Assembly (NCBI GenBank): GCA_003118195.1
Contig: BEXV01000245.1
Span: 214,616 to 278,615 of the forward strand
Reading direction: 5' to 3'
Length of the DNA stretch: 64,000 nucleotides
Source of the DNA: Hemicentrotus pulcherrimus
Lineage: Eukaryota; Echinodermata; Echinoidea; Camarodonta; Strongylocentrotidae
Shown here: positions 48,397 through 61,469 of the stretch, piece after piece
How positions within the stretch are numbered: position 1 is the first letter of the stretch
Layout of the letters: every line of letters starts with the position of its first letter
Program-made: the position numbers and the translations under genes
The notes under the pieces: generated by a model
Told to the model about the DNA's origin: nothing
Seen by the model: the letters and a program-made list of their open reading frames with translations, nothing else
The model's database searches: none

Positions 48397-51300
48397 GTAA
48401 GTATTTTGACCTGATGAACATGACAAGTTGGTTTGAGCTAACGGGACGGCGACTTATCGTAAAGACTTTGTGTGGATGTACAATGGCCAATTACTTGGCA
48501 TTATTCAGTTTATAAGATGCGTACCTCCACCAAGAGAAAGAAGGATACTACATTACCTCAAGGCGCATAGGGCTTTCCGTTTAAGCACAGTTCATTTTCT
48601 TATTAAAGCTTCAGAGTAATATTAAGAGCTCATAGATTTAATGAGTGCAGAATTACCGTTATGCCTACTTACTTTTGAATCTTTCGGATTTCTTGGTTAA
48701 TGTGCGTTACCATGACCTAATAGTTGAACTAAATTCAAGATATAAGTATGTTACCATAGTTCAACCGTGAGTGTACATACAACCTGCACTACCTTCATGC
48801 AGCTATTTTATGCACTCACTACTCAAACAAATTTATCTGAAAAGTATACATTTCGTCCTAGAAAACATGGCCATGAATTTCAGACCTTCCCTGATTTTGA
48901 TCACGAGCAAACATTATTAAAACGCCGTTAAAATTCAGGGTGCCAATCTAGTGCTAAAGTTTGTGTCTGGTGTGGAGGAGTTTGCTTTATTACGCGATAT
49001 CGTCCGATATTAAAGGTATATGAATATTTAAAGATATTTTTTACAACAGGTACGTATATTTACCACTTCAACATAAAAGACTATTTCAGAACAAATACCC
49101 CTGCATTCATTTGTTCTTAGACCTTTTGCTAAGTTTCAAGCTTTGCTGATTCAAGTTGGAAATGATGCCAAGATCAAGAGCCAAATTAACATCGGAAATC
49201 TAAATACAACTTCAAACGAATCGTTTTCTTTCTTTCCAAATGCCTGCCATTTAACGTATGGGATAACACACGAAGAGAATACTTCACGTTAACTTTATAA
49301 TCTTTGTTCATACATTATTGCCGTTGAATTTATTTGAAGTGTAATAACGTTCATTCTTTACAACGGACCTTTCTTATCAACCATTATCAATCTGCTTGTA
49401 GTAATCATCATTGTGTTATGTTAAATAGAAAATGTACATTTATATAATAAGTTTACAAAGCACTGTAATGCAGTTACTTTGATGTCAATATAAAGAGGTC
49501 AATTTTGTACTGTATAGAACGATTAGATTTGTATTTGACTGGTCATAAAGGAGAGATTCAATTTTATTCTGGACAGATTAACACCGCCTCATTCTTTTGA
49601 TTTATATAATATGACTTGTTAACAAAACGACGCAATGTCGGAGTTTACACTCGAAAACAGAGCTATGCCATTCTGATATCATTGCTACATTTTATTACAG
49701 TCAAAGGTCGAATATATTAATCCACGAAAAGAAGCAGTAGAAATATTAGATGACCAAAAGAAGTGTTATATTGATTTATATTCATTCTATTTAGAACAAA
49801 CATACGGTCCCGGTTATGAAAACAGAAAACCAAGACCAAGTTGTAGGAAGGGGACATCTTTGTAAGATGATATGTTTATCTTTCATTTTAGCCCTGTGTC
49901 ATTTATGATGAAGTATTTCACATCGTGTTCTCTGTTCCTTCGTCGTTGCCCTTTCCCGGTATGTAGGATGGCGTGTTCTCCCCTGGTTCTCTCTCTCTCT
50001 CTCTCTCTCTGTAGACAAAAATATATAATTAAAATAAAATTGGCAACACCAGTCGATCGAATGGTAAGGTTATATGATTATTTGAGACATTTCTTTTGTT
50101 CATTACAATGACTAAACAATCATCAAAACAAAAATTACGAAGGCATTAATGTTTGAATGCTCTAAGTTTCTTGGTCGGTAGATGCAGATAAAACGGTCGT
50201 GATTGAACTCCTAGCTTCCGAGTGCATTATGTGAAGACAAAGTTATGTTACTTTCAGTCCAGTCAGACGCAGGAGACACCAAGTATAGATATATATTAAG
50301 TTCGTCATCCATCGTCTACAGTATTCTCTCTAACAAAACTGACTTATGTCATTTTTTTTCTAGGGGATCACAACAAAGATAGGCTAATCACAAAATATAG
50401 ACATTAAATCTGGCAACCGCCAGTCCACCCAATAGCGAGAAACTTCTTGTATGCGATATACCATGGAGTTACTAACCATGGATATACACGACGTGTATTC
50501 CAGTAGTATGACAAAGCGATTAGATGGTAGACGAGGAAAGGGTTGGTTGACGACAATCCCTCCCATCTCCTTTCACCACGCCACCATTTCCCCCCACATC
50601 CCTTCCAAATCCTAACCGATCGTAGTAAAGCTGGATGATATGGAAAACCCGTTTACTAGTCTCATTTACAATTAGGTCATGGTCGAGGTGTCGGCGTGAA
50701 ATCTAGCCGTAAATCATCCCCAAGTTGAAGGCAATAAATTCTTTTACCGCCTGCCCTCCCCAGGCCAGGTGACTGCCATTTATTAGAAAGACCGTCCCCA
50801 CTGCAGTTGATGGGAAACTGTCTTTCTATACTTTACACTTTGAATAAAATAAAGTAAACAAAGTCATTGGCCGATTTCGTCATCTGTCTTGTGATAAATG
50901 ATATCATCCAAATTTAACAGATTTAATTCAATTCTTGAGTCGTTGGAGTGGCTTTCAAGCGCAGTCTGTCCAGAAAGGTATGGCTATCCAGAACAATTCA
51001 GTATATAACAAGTTTACACTATAACATTCAGATGAGGTTCCTATCGTTAATGAAACATAATTATCTACATCCAAAAAGAAGATAATGCGATTTCACATGT
51101 GTTGTATGGAGAACGATCTGGAGTTAATTTTTGGCCTACATCGTGACTTCAAGTTTAGCTCCAGTATACCAATAACCCCGTACCTACCGGGTAATAAGCT
51201 ATGGGACAGAAGTTTGCATCTCACATTAATGAATAAACAACAACTATAGAAAGAAACCATTATACTAAAAATTCTAAAGACCTGAATCATTTAGGTCAGA

Positions 51301-51819
51301 AAGCAAACTTGCACATCGCTTTATCTCACGAGAGATTAAAACTCAAAGGGCGACTTCAAATAGCTCGTGCACCCTTTAAGGCTACGCTCCAGATTCTTGC
51401 AAACCGGTTTCACATAATACGTGTCAAGCGAGAGAATGATTACCACTATCAATTTTATTTTCACTTTGCCCCAGCTCCATGAAGCCATGAAATTTTGGCA
51501 CTTCGCATTTTATCTTGGTGTTTATGATAAGCAAATGTTGCCTGGCCTTTCATAATTTCACCCAATCATCTACATCTGGTTGGAGTGAAACCATGGAAAC
51601 TGAGAAATGTTTCATTATAGATTGTTTACGATTAAAATACTCCACTTTCACTTTGCTCCTCTTTCTTTCATTCGACACCCATATTCTTAAATTTGTCAAT
51701 GTCATGTCGGTCAAATTATTTTCGCCAACATGAAGTAAACGAAATACAAGAAAAGGAAAAAATTATCTCAGATAATACACCCTTGTCATTAATTCGTCTT
51801 GCATAATAATGTCATAACG

Positions 51820-51862
51820 CGTGTGCGCGTACACACGCACACACACGCACATACACGCACAT
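51820..51862. repeat. CA-rich microsatellite in wnt5 intron 2
   Basis: Alternating purine-pyrimidine stretch (GTGTGCGCGTACACACGC and following CACA units) with Z-DNA-like composition. Confidence 0.88.
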
Positions 51863-52808
51863 GTAAGCCTCCCCCACCTTAATACAGAAATTTTGAAAAC
51901 AACAAGTATAAAATGCATGACAAAAGGCGATATCTCCTTGCACACAAACCATGTTTTTAATGATGTTACTTGTGAGAAGTACTGTCACCATGTTTACAAA
52001 TAATATAGATATTGGCCGAAGAGGTACATTTCAAATGAGCAATTAAATCATTTGTGAGGCTTATGAGTCTGCGTTACATCGGATTTGGTCTACCCACAGT
52101 TTGGTTTGATTCTTGTCAACATCGGAATTCTACCAAAACTTAGGTCTGATTCACACAATTCTATCTATCTATAACGTCACTTTCTTATATGGGATTATCC
52201 GAAGGTTTTCTTTTCTGACGTAATCGGCGGCTTTAAATTTAAGCCTTCCTTCTTTAATGTGGCACCAGCAACCTGTGACGGATCAAAAGTCCTCTTCATT
52301 AAAACAACCAAACGAAGCTTTTTGTAAGCTTAACTTGGTTTAAAACACTAAATGAGGCGTGAAAATTCAAAGACCGTGGAAGGAGGATAATTTCCATCTA
52401 AACCGCTTTAAACCTAAAGTCAAATTCCTAAGACTTTCAGAAAGAATTCAGCACGGTGCGGTATATTATTTAACAAAAAAATTATTCACTGTCACCGCAG
52501 ACAATTGCACTCATTTTCGCCTTTTCAAAGACAACGTGGAAACACCAACAATGATTTAAAATTAAGGTACATTCGAATTCCAGCAATTATTGTTTAAATC
52601 TGCTAGTTTATGTAGAACATCATCTTTTGGGGGGTGAATTATTATTCGTTGGGCGAAATATCTAAGAGGATGAAATTGCTCAGTCAAGACAGATCGAGTC
52701 CGTATAATGGGTGGTTTTATTACTGTGTGCTTTCTGAGAAAAGTAAAAAAAACATAAATAGGTCCAAGTCTTAGAAATCATCAACAGGCTGAAAAATCTG
52801 CTGAGAGT

Positions 52809-52857
52809 CAGAAGGGCGTTAACTCTCATTATATTACCCAGAGTTAATGCCCTTCTG
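52809..52857. repeat. Small perfect-stem hairpin in wnt5 intron 2
   Basis: CAGAAGGGCGTTAACTCT (52809-52826) and AGAGTTAATGCCCTTCTG (52840-52857) pair with one mismatch around a 13-base loop. It could be a tiny MITE or an intronic RNA hairpin. Confidence 0.7.
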
Positions 52858-55800
52858 GATTTCTACAGAAGTTAAGATGTTGCGCTCGTTATAAATGGGA
52901 AAATACATAATTTTCATCAAACAGTAAGGTTCACATTTGATAATAGACTTTAAATCGAATCGCAATTAAATTTGATTCCATTTTTGGATAAATGAGAAAT
53001 GTTACGAGACATTAACCCATTTTAAAAGTAGACCTGGCTATCCTCATTATTAAAAAAAAAACGTATATCGGGTAAAACAAAAGTAAGATATTTGGTATAA
53101 TCCGAAGCGTCTGCCAGTCACTTCATATTTAGTAAGGTCTTTAAGATGATGATCGAGATCGGATAGGGCAGGTCGTAGTTGATGGAGGAACATTTAGAAG
53201 GAACCAGTCTCGTTACCGTGTTCGCGGTTCTTAAAATTGGATGTCGACATGTTTGCTAAACAAGCTCCCAACAAACAATGCCTGAATACACGGCCCTATT
53301 TGATAAAGCCCTAGCCTCTCCCTCACATTACCTCTACAATCAATGCTCCGACACCGTGTTTAAAGGTCGTGGGGGCTACAGAAAGTCAGTATTAACAAAA
53401 TAACTGTTATGCTAAGTCAACTTCACCCCTTGTATTATTCAGCTATTTGATACAATAGAAGTCGCTACACTATTTCAACCATGATCGTGCATTTAGGGGC
53501 AACCTTACACGAAATTGCCTTTGTGGGACAAATTAGAGTAAACCTCAACAAGACGGTCGTCTGCTAGCTAAGTTACAATGCTTTGTTAGTCTGAAGAGTC
53601 TGTGGCTCCAGCAGACAATCCTCCTGTCAGGGTTCCCCCTGTATGGCACCAGTCTGCTAAATGGTAATAAAGTTCTTCAATCTTTGTACAGTAACAAAGG
53701 GAAAGAAAATCTAGTAAGCCTACTCCGTGTAATAACATTGCGTAATAACGGGTGAAACACCGTCTTCAGAAAACTCGAAGACATTTACAACCAATGCAAA
53801 TATGATCTAATGATTATTATTTAAAATATATTATTTCATGATGTAATGTAAAATGTTAAACTTTAGTAACATTACCAAACTCCGGACAATTTATAGATAA
53901 CTCCATAACTGGAAAGACCTTGAATGTCATGTGTATTATGTAGATTTTTTTCTTCTTTCAAATATATACACTTAATGGTTTAAAGGGTATTTCGTGATTT
54001 GTCCCTTGTAGATGTTGCTTCGGAAGGATGGGGTTTTCATATCTTGCAGAGAATTGTAACATTTCACTCATTGTTCAATCAGTCCAACCGCAATATAAAG
54101 ACAACTGGCATGTGCCTTTACATGTAACTGACAGGAGTGCTCTTTTCACATGATCGTTTCTTAAAGTTCATCTTTGTAACAAGTATACTTAAGCAATTTA
54201 TTCTATTTTATACAATCCTTGGTAATATTGAGTGGATTATTGGTAGGCTTATTGGTAGGTTGATTGGTGGATTAAGTTGTCTACCATTCACTCATTAACT
54301 GTCTCGCCTTCTTGTCGTATGAAAATTCATCGTTAAATGTTGCCATTCCACCTGTCTATGTTTCTGGCACATCCCGTCTGTCGTCGGCATCATTCATGCA
54401 CGACATCTTTTGGTCCGATGTTAAATGCAGAAGAATCGATATGCTAAGAGGAGGTCTCTATCCTATTCAAACATTAAAACCCTTCACAAACAATCTAACC
54501 CTCATGAATAATTGAGGACCTTGTTGAAAAGATTGGGAATCCTATTAAAAGTGACTCCTCCTCTTGGCCACGCGGGTGAATTCAGCTTAAAAGACCGCAA
54601 GGCACAAATTTTTTGTAAGACCGGATGAGAATGTTTCCGCTTTCGAATTATAAATCGTATCTTTTGTCTCACTTATCCCAGTGTTTATGGAGTCTAATTG
54701 GGATGCCTTTTAACATTTATCAGTTTCATTATTTCCTTTTGTTTAGCTACGAATATACGTATTAAATCAGACGTTTCATATTGTATGCGTCAACAGGGCA
54801 ATTTCCGCATCGAAAAAACAAAAGAACAGAAATAAAATTATCTCTTTTCATTGAAAGAATGTTGAAAACGTTAACGAGAAGTAAGACGTTATGATTAAAC
54901 ACCACATAGTTTTCTTTCATTTCCGATATTTTGTGTTATTTTCAAAAGGCCTCCGGATAATCATCATGCATTTTTAAGTTTCGCTTTACCTTTATTTTCC
55001 TATACAGAAAACAAATATCGAGGCTCTCGACAGCTTCTATTTAAGAAAAAAATTATTATTGATGTAAAATACATTATTACCCACCAAATTACTTCTTAAT
55101 GGGGTAGATCCTTGACCTTTATTTCGTTATAACTGAGTTAGTCCCTTTAAAGAAATAATTAGTCCCTGTAAAGAAATATTAACTCATAAGATGACTGACT
55201 GTTTCTGAATACATAACTTACACCCACTACCATCATTTTTACAACAATGAAACTTGTTCCCATATAATTATTGTATCACCAGAACACCAAACAAAGACTT
55301 GTGTGTTGAGGTCGACAATAGTTGGAGTACTCGGGCTGAATTGAGAGTCAGCTCAATGTATTGTTTTCTTGGAGATCCGTGTCAAAATGTATGAATTTCA
55401 TATATATGTAAATAGAAGTAAAATATATTTGTAGAAATGTAACGTCTAGCTTCAATATTTGATTTCCGTAAACCCTCTTTGGTTACTGACTGCTTATACG
55501 GTCGCGGTTGGCTGAGATTTCAAACAGAAAATTCTTGTGCAGTGAGAAACTTTTTTGTCTCGGTAAATATACTTTGGCATATTGATAACGCCATGCCGGT
55601 CTACTAAACACTGACTCTGAAAACATATTGTCTTCTAAATACATGTACATATTTCCTTAAAGTAGAAACCGACTCATCAGACATGTTCTATCATCTTATT
55701 GAGTTCTATCAATGAAAATTCGTTATAGATATGTAGGGCAAACAAATCCTCAAATAACTTATGACCTTCCATTGGCTTTCTGGCTAGTTGTAAGTGCCTT

Positions 55801-58800
55801 ACATCAAATGAGTGCAGACAAGTGATATTTAGTGCATTAACGATGTCAGCTAGGTGTTTGATATTGACAGTTCTCATGTGACACTGAAGAACATGACATG
55901 AAACTTTACATGTGGGGCTCCATTACCTCAAATCTCATTAGCAGAAGGTAGCATCGCGGGTCAGATGAAATTAGCTAAACAAACTAACTTAACCTTGGCA
56001 ACCCCTCTTCTATCTTCCAATGTTCACTGGCTTTTTGGTACCCATCAAGGGTAGAGATACTTAACTGTTTTTGATGATGATGGCCCGCGGTTCTGATTCG
56101 GACTCGTGTTAAGTCTCGCCTCGTTGATCCCTCGCGTCTCGCGGCGTCTTATAGTGTTATCTTATGAAGAAGAGTAACGTCACCATCCTGTCAAGTCGAA
56201 TTCCTTGATGATCTATTTAAACATGTAGATTTTGATCGGGTTGGACTGCAAAGTATCCCGCCTACATATGAGGTTGTCACGTTGTCTGATCGTGTAAATA
56301 TATGATGATACAACGAGGTTTCAGAAGTAATACTTATTTTTCTCAGAATATGTAAAAGTATATAAGCCTATGATCTCGATATCAGTAGATAATGCCGAAC
56401 AGATTTTTGTTTTCATATCAAAATCAAGATGACAGGCAATTTCGACATAATCTTCACTTAAACTTCAAATGTGATATACCTCTTAAAGTATAAAACGAGT
56501 GCGTCTGTACTGTATGTAATTTTGAGTCAATATGGATAAGTAGGGAACGTGAAAAGCAATGTGACATGGGAATGATTGACTGTTTTACAAGCCATGTAGC
56601 TAAAAAGAAAGAAAGAGAAGCGAAACAAAGAGAAAGAAAGTAAAGAAACGCAGTTCAGATAAGACTAATGAAACAAATCGTTTTGACCTTAGGGATTCAA
56701 TAACCCTTACAAATTCTTCACAGTAAATTTGTGAGGTTCTACACTTTTAATTATATAACGAGAGTAATGCTCTTTGAAAATAATATGATAGGCCTATATT
56801 AAATTCTTCTCTAAAATTTCATTCAAATACCACCAAAGGCATGAAGAATAATGGTAGGGGAGGAAAACTTCAGGTCTGAAACTCCAAAGTCAATTTGTAC
56901 TAATGATAAAAATGGCGATGCCGTCTAGAAACGAAATCCATCATTTTCATTTCAAAAAGGAAATGGTCCAATTAAATCCAATGAAAAATCGCCCATCAAT
57001 CATCGGAACCTATTGTGTCGTCGTTTGATAGATTACGTACACATGCTTACTGGATCATTGGGGCGTGTCTTCCCATTGATTGGAACACCATTGGTTCTAT
57101 ATTGGACCCAAGAATAACCATAGTTGTACCCCTCAAGGCATACATGGCAGGCCCTCTAAACCACAGGTATTATCTACCCACCGAGGGATCGTTAGCAAGT
57201 GCAATTTGGGATTTGGAGTCTACTAATTTAATCACAATTGGAACCAAGTCATCCTTGAAATAAGATGTATTCTTTTCACCAGTGATCTAAATTCTGACTA
57301 TTTGCAGAATAACTTCGAGTTCCACAACTGTCGATCAAAACTACAAAAGGTGTCCAAAAGCTGGTTTGTTTTCTCTATAGAGTCAACTTTCAGACTAGTC
57401 TTGAATGCATGTTAAGTGATTGTAAAAGGAAGATCGAATGAAGCATACATAATCATGCATGGAATGAATTCCATACAGTGTTTTTCTTGACTGCAAATCA
57501 AGATTGCCACGACACGACCAATAATGTTAATCATGGCCCCTCGATCTTGTCTCCCCAGTCTTGTCAATGACCACTGCATCCTGTCATGACCATTGTATCT
57601 CAATGGACAATTGGTCTATGCCTGTCTGCTTGGATGCCAGGGGGAGTTTTCTTCTAATGCCAGTAATGGCGTCAAACTGTCCTTTCCACCAGTCTCGCGG
57701 GTCTGCCTGGTCTATCTCACTCTATTATAAAATGTCGCTTAAAGCCAAAGTCAAATGCAAAGTCAAAATATTTGTTTTGAGAAATCTCTGTTCTGGAGAA
57801 ATGGAATGAAATGTACTGCTAAATCCTGGTATTCTGAGAAAAGAAAAAAATGGGCTAGGTATTTTGGTCATTGATATGCCCCATACGTTACGAAATATTG
57901 TTGATTCTTAACATTAATTAACATCGAATGTGTTATTCTACATCATGATATGGTCTGTTCTAAGCTATAGTAATGCTGTCAATTAAATACTTTGATCAGA
58001 TTATGGGACATGGTCGGTTTGGGGCACAATGGGGGACTTACCAACATACATCGTTTTGTCAGATTGTATTGTAATCCTCTTCTAACTTTGACTTTGGTTA
58101 AACGACTTTATTACAAGTGAGAAAAGTCGAAAGTAATATAACAATTGAAATTAGAAATCTTTTGTCAATTCTGAACTTTGTTTTTCATTGGTATGATAAA
58201 ACGAACTAACTGTAAGTTCCCTTTAGCAGGACAATTCATTTAATCGGTATGGCCTTTTTAATCGACATTAATTCAAGTACCTGCCAACACTCCGGTAGAT
58301 TTTTGATTCATCAGACCAGTTTCAATCATGCATATCATCAAGGCTTTTTCTTCTTCTTCTATTCTACCTTTAATCACGTTGTGCTACCAGCGACATCGGG
58401 TCAAATATTAGTTGCACAAACTTTCATTCCGTAGTCAGACTTCACATTGATTCAGCCCTGTGGCTCTTTCGCTTATTAACTACCTCAAAAATTCACTGTA
58501 TGACCAAAAAGGGCCAACATAGGATTAAAGAGGTGAGAAAGACATGGACAATTCTCATTCACATAACAATCGATAACATCTTAATATGAACAAATTAACA
58601 ATTTATCAAAATATATTTAAGAAAGTATAACTATAAGTGGTCATTGTAGTGTCAGAAAAACGCCAAACGTGAACTTTACGATGTGTTTATAGAAGTATAA
58701 GTATATGTTGGTTTAGAGAGACTGTCGCTCTCCTAAAGACATATATCATAGCCTCAAGCTCTGATTAGAAACTGCCAGACAGTTCGTGACTAAATCTGAG

Positions 58801-61176
58801 ATGAGGTCACAGTCTACTTCATACACCAAAAGGGAAGAAAGAAATCACGCTGTCCAAGTTGTCGACCGGAACCACTGATATTCTTTGTCTGCAAGAGAAA
58901 ATGTCGACACGAGATGTTTTCCTTGTAATTATTGATTCCCACACCTGCTAAACAACAATTTTGTATTGGTTTTCAGGCAAAAATGACTTAAACAATAGAG
59001 TATAGCTCCTTGACGTAAACATGTTTTGATGATTTTTTTTTCGAGATGGCTGCATTTAACTGTTAAAACACAATTTACAATAGGAAAGAATTTGTGGGTA
59101 CTTTTGATGAAACAATTGCATATTATATATACAGAGCAGTGTATGCATCGTGAATTAGTTTTAATAAAAAACATTTGTGTTTTCAGTTTTAAAGACAACA
59201 CCATAAAACCTGAGCTAAAAAGTAGAATTGGTGATTCAAAGGGATATGAAAGAAGTAACAGAGGGGAAGAATGACAAGAAAATTTGGAATAAAAGAGGAA
59301 TAAAACAGAATTGACAAAAATCAAGCTAAAGTCGTCTGTGTCCCAGTGATGTGTACATGTACTGTATATGAAATAATTTTACAGTACGTAATTTTCCCCG
59401 AAATGACGTTGGGCTTTTGGCTTATTGATGATAATATACGTTGACACGTAGTTTGAATGGATCGTCACATTCCCCCTCAGCCCCAGCTCAAACTCCAATA
59501 ATCACATTTTCAGTGAATCTGATATCTTTTTAATCATAGCTCGCGTAGTTGAAATCAAATAGCCGAGCTCTAATTTCATCGTAGAATAAAGTTTAAATTT
59601 ATCCAGACCACCGAAGACTGTGACAAAATGCTCTGAGAAACGTTCCCCTTTGATCTTCGTGCTGTACTGTTGGAAGGGGAGGACTGTATTTCATATCCAT
59701 TTTGATTGACTGATTATCACTGATATTGCATACAGCAATATATGACAAGAACCCTCCGCGTTTGTTGTGTTCCTGAGAATTTTTATCTTAATTCCATGAA
59801 TGATCCATTTAAAACTTCTCATGATGTATCATACAATTTCGTTCAAAATTGTAGCAAAGACGGTTGATTTTAACCGCTATTAACTCTCGTCAAAGGAAAA
59901 GTGCTCGAAATGTTTGATTAAGCGAGGAATCATTCAAATTTACAGGAGTCGTATTGCAAAGTGGAGTTGGAACTTTTTAAGGTAGAGACATGGTAGAGAT
60001 AGTTTATAACGGTTACAACATTCAGTTAACCATTATTTATTGATAGAAGAAATAGTAATATCAGTAATAGTAATGACAGTACAGAAATAATATAGTAACA
60101 TTTTTTTTTTGGGGGGGNGGGAGGGTATCAGTCAACAACAGTAGGAAAAGAAACACAGTGGTAATGTTCTCAAAGCTTATGGGGAAAAGGAATACTCCCG
60201 TTTGAAGTGAAATTCGTGTTTGAATCTGAACTTTAAAATTTTTCCAATTTTGAACTCCTCCTTTCAAGATGATCTCAACAATTAATTAAGCAAAATTAGC
60301 CATGATTTAGGCTAGACCGTGAACACCTTTGTCTCGAATATACACATGTTCATTTCAATTTCCATTGATACAATGGTAATATTAAAACCATGATGACAAT
60401 ACTAAAACCATTTGAATGCACTGTCAGTATTCGCTGTTCTGTGCCATTCGGAGTGTACTGTATATTCAGTTCTATTCAAAGAATAATACACCAATGTTCG
60501 TTTACTGCTTATTTATATAAGGTAGAAAATGCTCTGTGAGAGAAACATACCATAGGATAACTCTCATCTACCACTCCTATTAAATAGTAACTATTTTTTT
60601 ATACTTCTCCTTGAGAAATGTATCCAATGATTGCATTACAATCGTTCTTAGTTTTCATCTGACCTATTCCAGTATAGGACGACCTCAAAATATCGAATTT
60701 TAAAACCCAAAAGAACAGAATAGAAGCCGAACTTTGCGACTGTTGCATGTACGACCTTGCTCATTCTTCGGTATCGGGTTCAATGACAATGTCGTTTCTA
60801 TGAAATTGAACTTGAGTAGTTTCACACACAATGATTTTTCTTCAATATATTTAAGGATCGTCATTGTTTGTGATAAGGTCACATTATTTTGTTTTCTATA
60901 TCCAAAATGTCCTTCAATGGATAATTTAAATGCATTTTCAAATTTTAAAAAATGCAAGGTGTTTTAATACGATACCTAGTATAACTTAAAATCCAAAGTA
61001 TTGATAGCTATACCAAGTAGGCCTAAAGTCAGAGAAAAACACGTTCAAAACATATAGTTGGTTTCATAAATTTGAATTAAACTCTGTGTATAAAAGGGAC
61101 CATTGTACCAGAACATACCGCGTAACCACAATATACAAAATAACGTGATGATCAATCCTGTTCTTTTCCTTTTCAG

Positions 61177-61469
61177 CGAGTCGTGAGGCGGCGTTCACCT
61201 ACGCGATCACGTCAGCGGGCGTGGTCAACGCCATCAGTCGCTCATGCAGGGAAGGCCAGCTCTCAACATGCGGGTGTGGCAAGTCGCCACGCCCACCCGA
61301 CATCCCTCGAGACTGGGTGTGGGGAGGATGCGGCGACAACATCGACTACGGCTTCCGCTTCGCCAGGGAGTTCGTCGATGCCCGCGAGATGGAAACGAAC
61401 CCTCAGCGAGGAAGCTTCGCCTATGATCGGATGAAGATGAACCTGCATAATAATGAAGCTGGTAGAAAG
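61177..61469 (+). CDS. wnt5: Wnt5, coding exon 3 (central Wnt domain)
   Basis: The acceptor CTTTTCAG is followed by two bases that complete a Ser codon with the last base of exon 2, then 97 codons. The donor GTACAG starts at 61470. Conserved features in order are [63 protein letters not shown] and [11 protein letters not shown]. The vertebrate Wnt5 counterparts are [54 protein letters not shown] and [11 protein letters not shown] (from memory). The vertebrate exon also ends after AGRR, so the intron position is conserved. The exon is much more GC-rich than the introns on either side. The gene is cut by the window: the remaining roughly 140 residues, including the CHGVSGSC acylation site and C-terminal Cys-rich domain, are not found between 61470 and 64000. 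Confidence 0.96.

Larger units (their letters stand above)
48397..61176 (+). other. wnt5 intron 2 (12780 bp)
   Basis: The intron begins GTAAGT and ends CCTTTTCAG; it splits a codon after its first base. It is mostly unique AT-rich sequence. Visible features are a (CT)n tract near 49989-50012, a CA/TACA-rich tract at 51820-51862, a small hairpin element at 52809-52857, and a T-run followed by a G-run with one ambiguous base at about 60103-60125. Short open frames within it show no recognisable domain. No nested gene was found. Confidence 0.8.
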
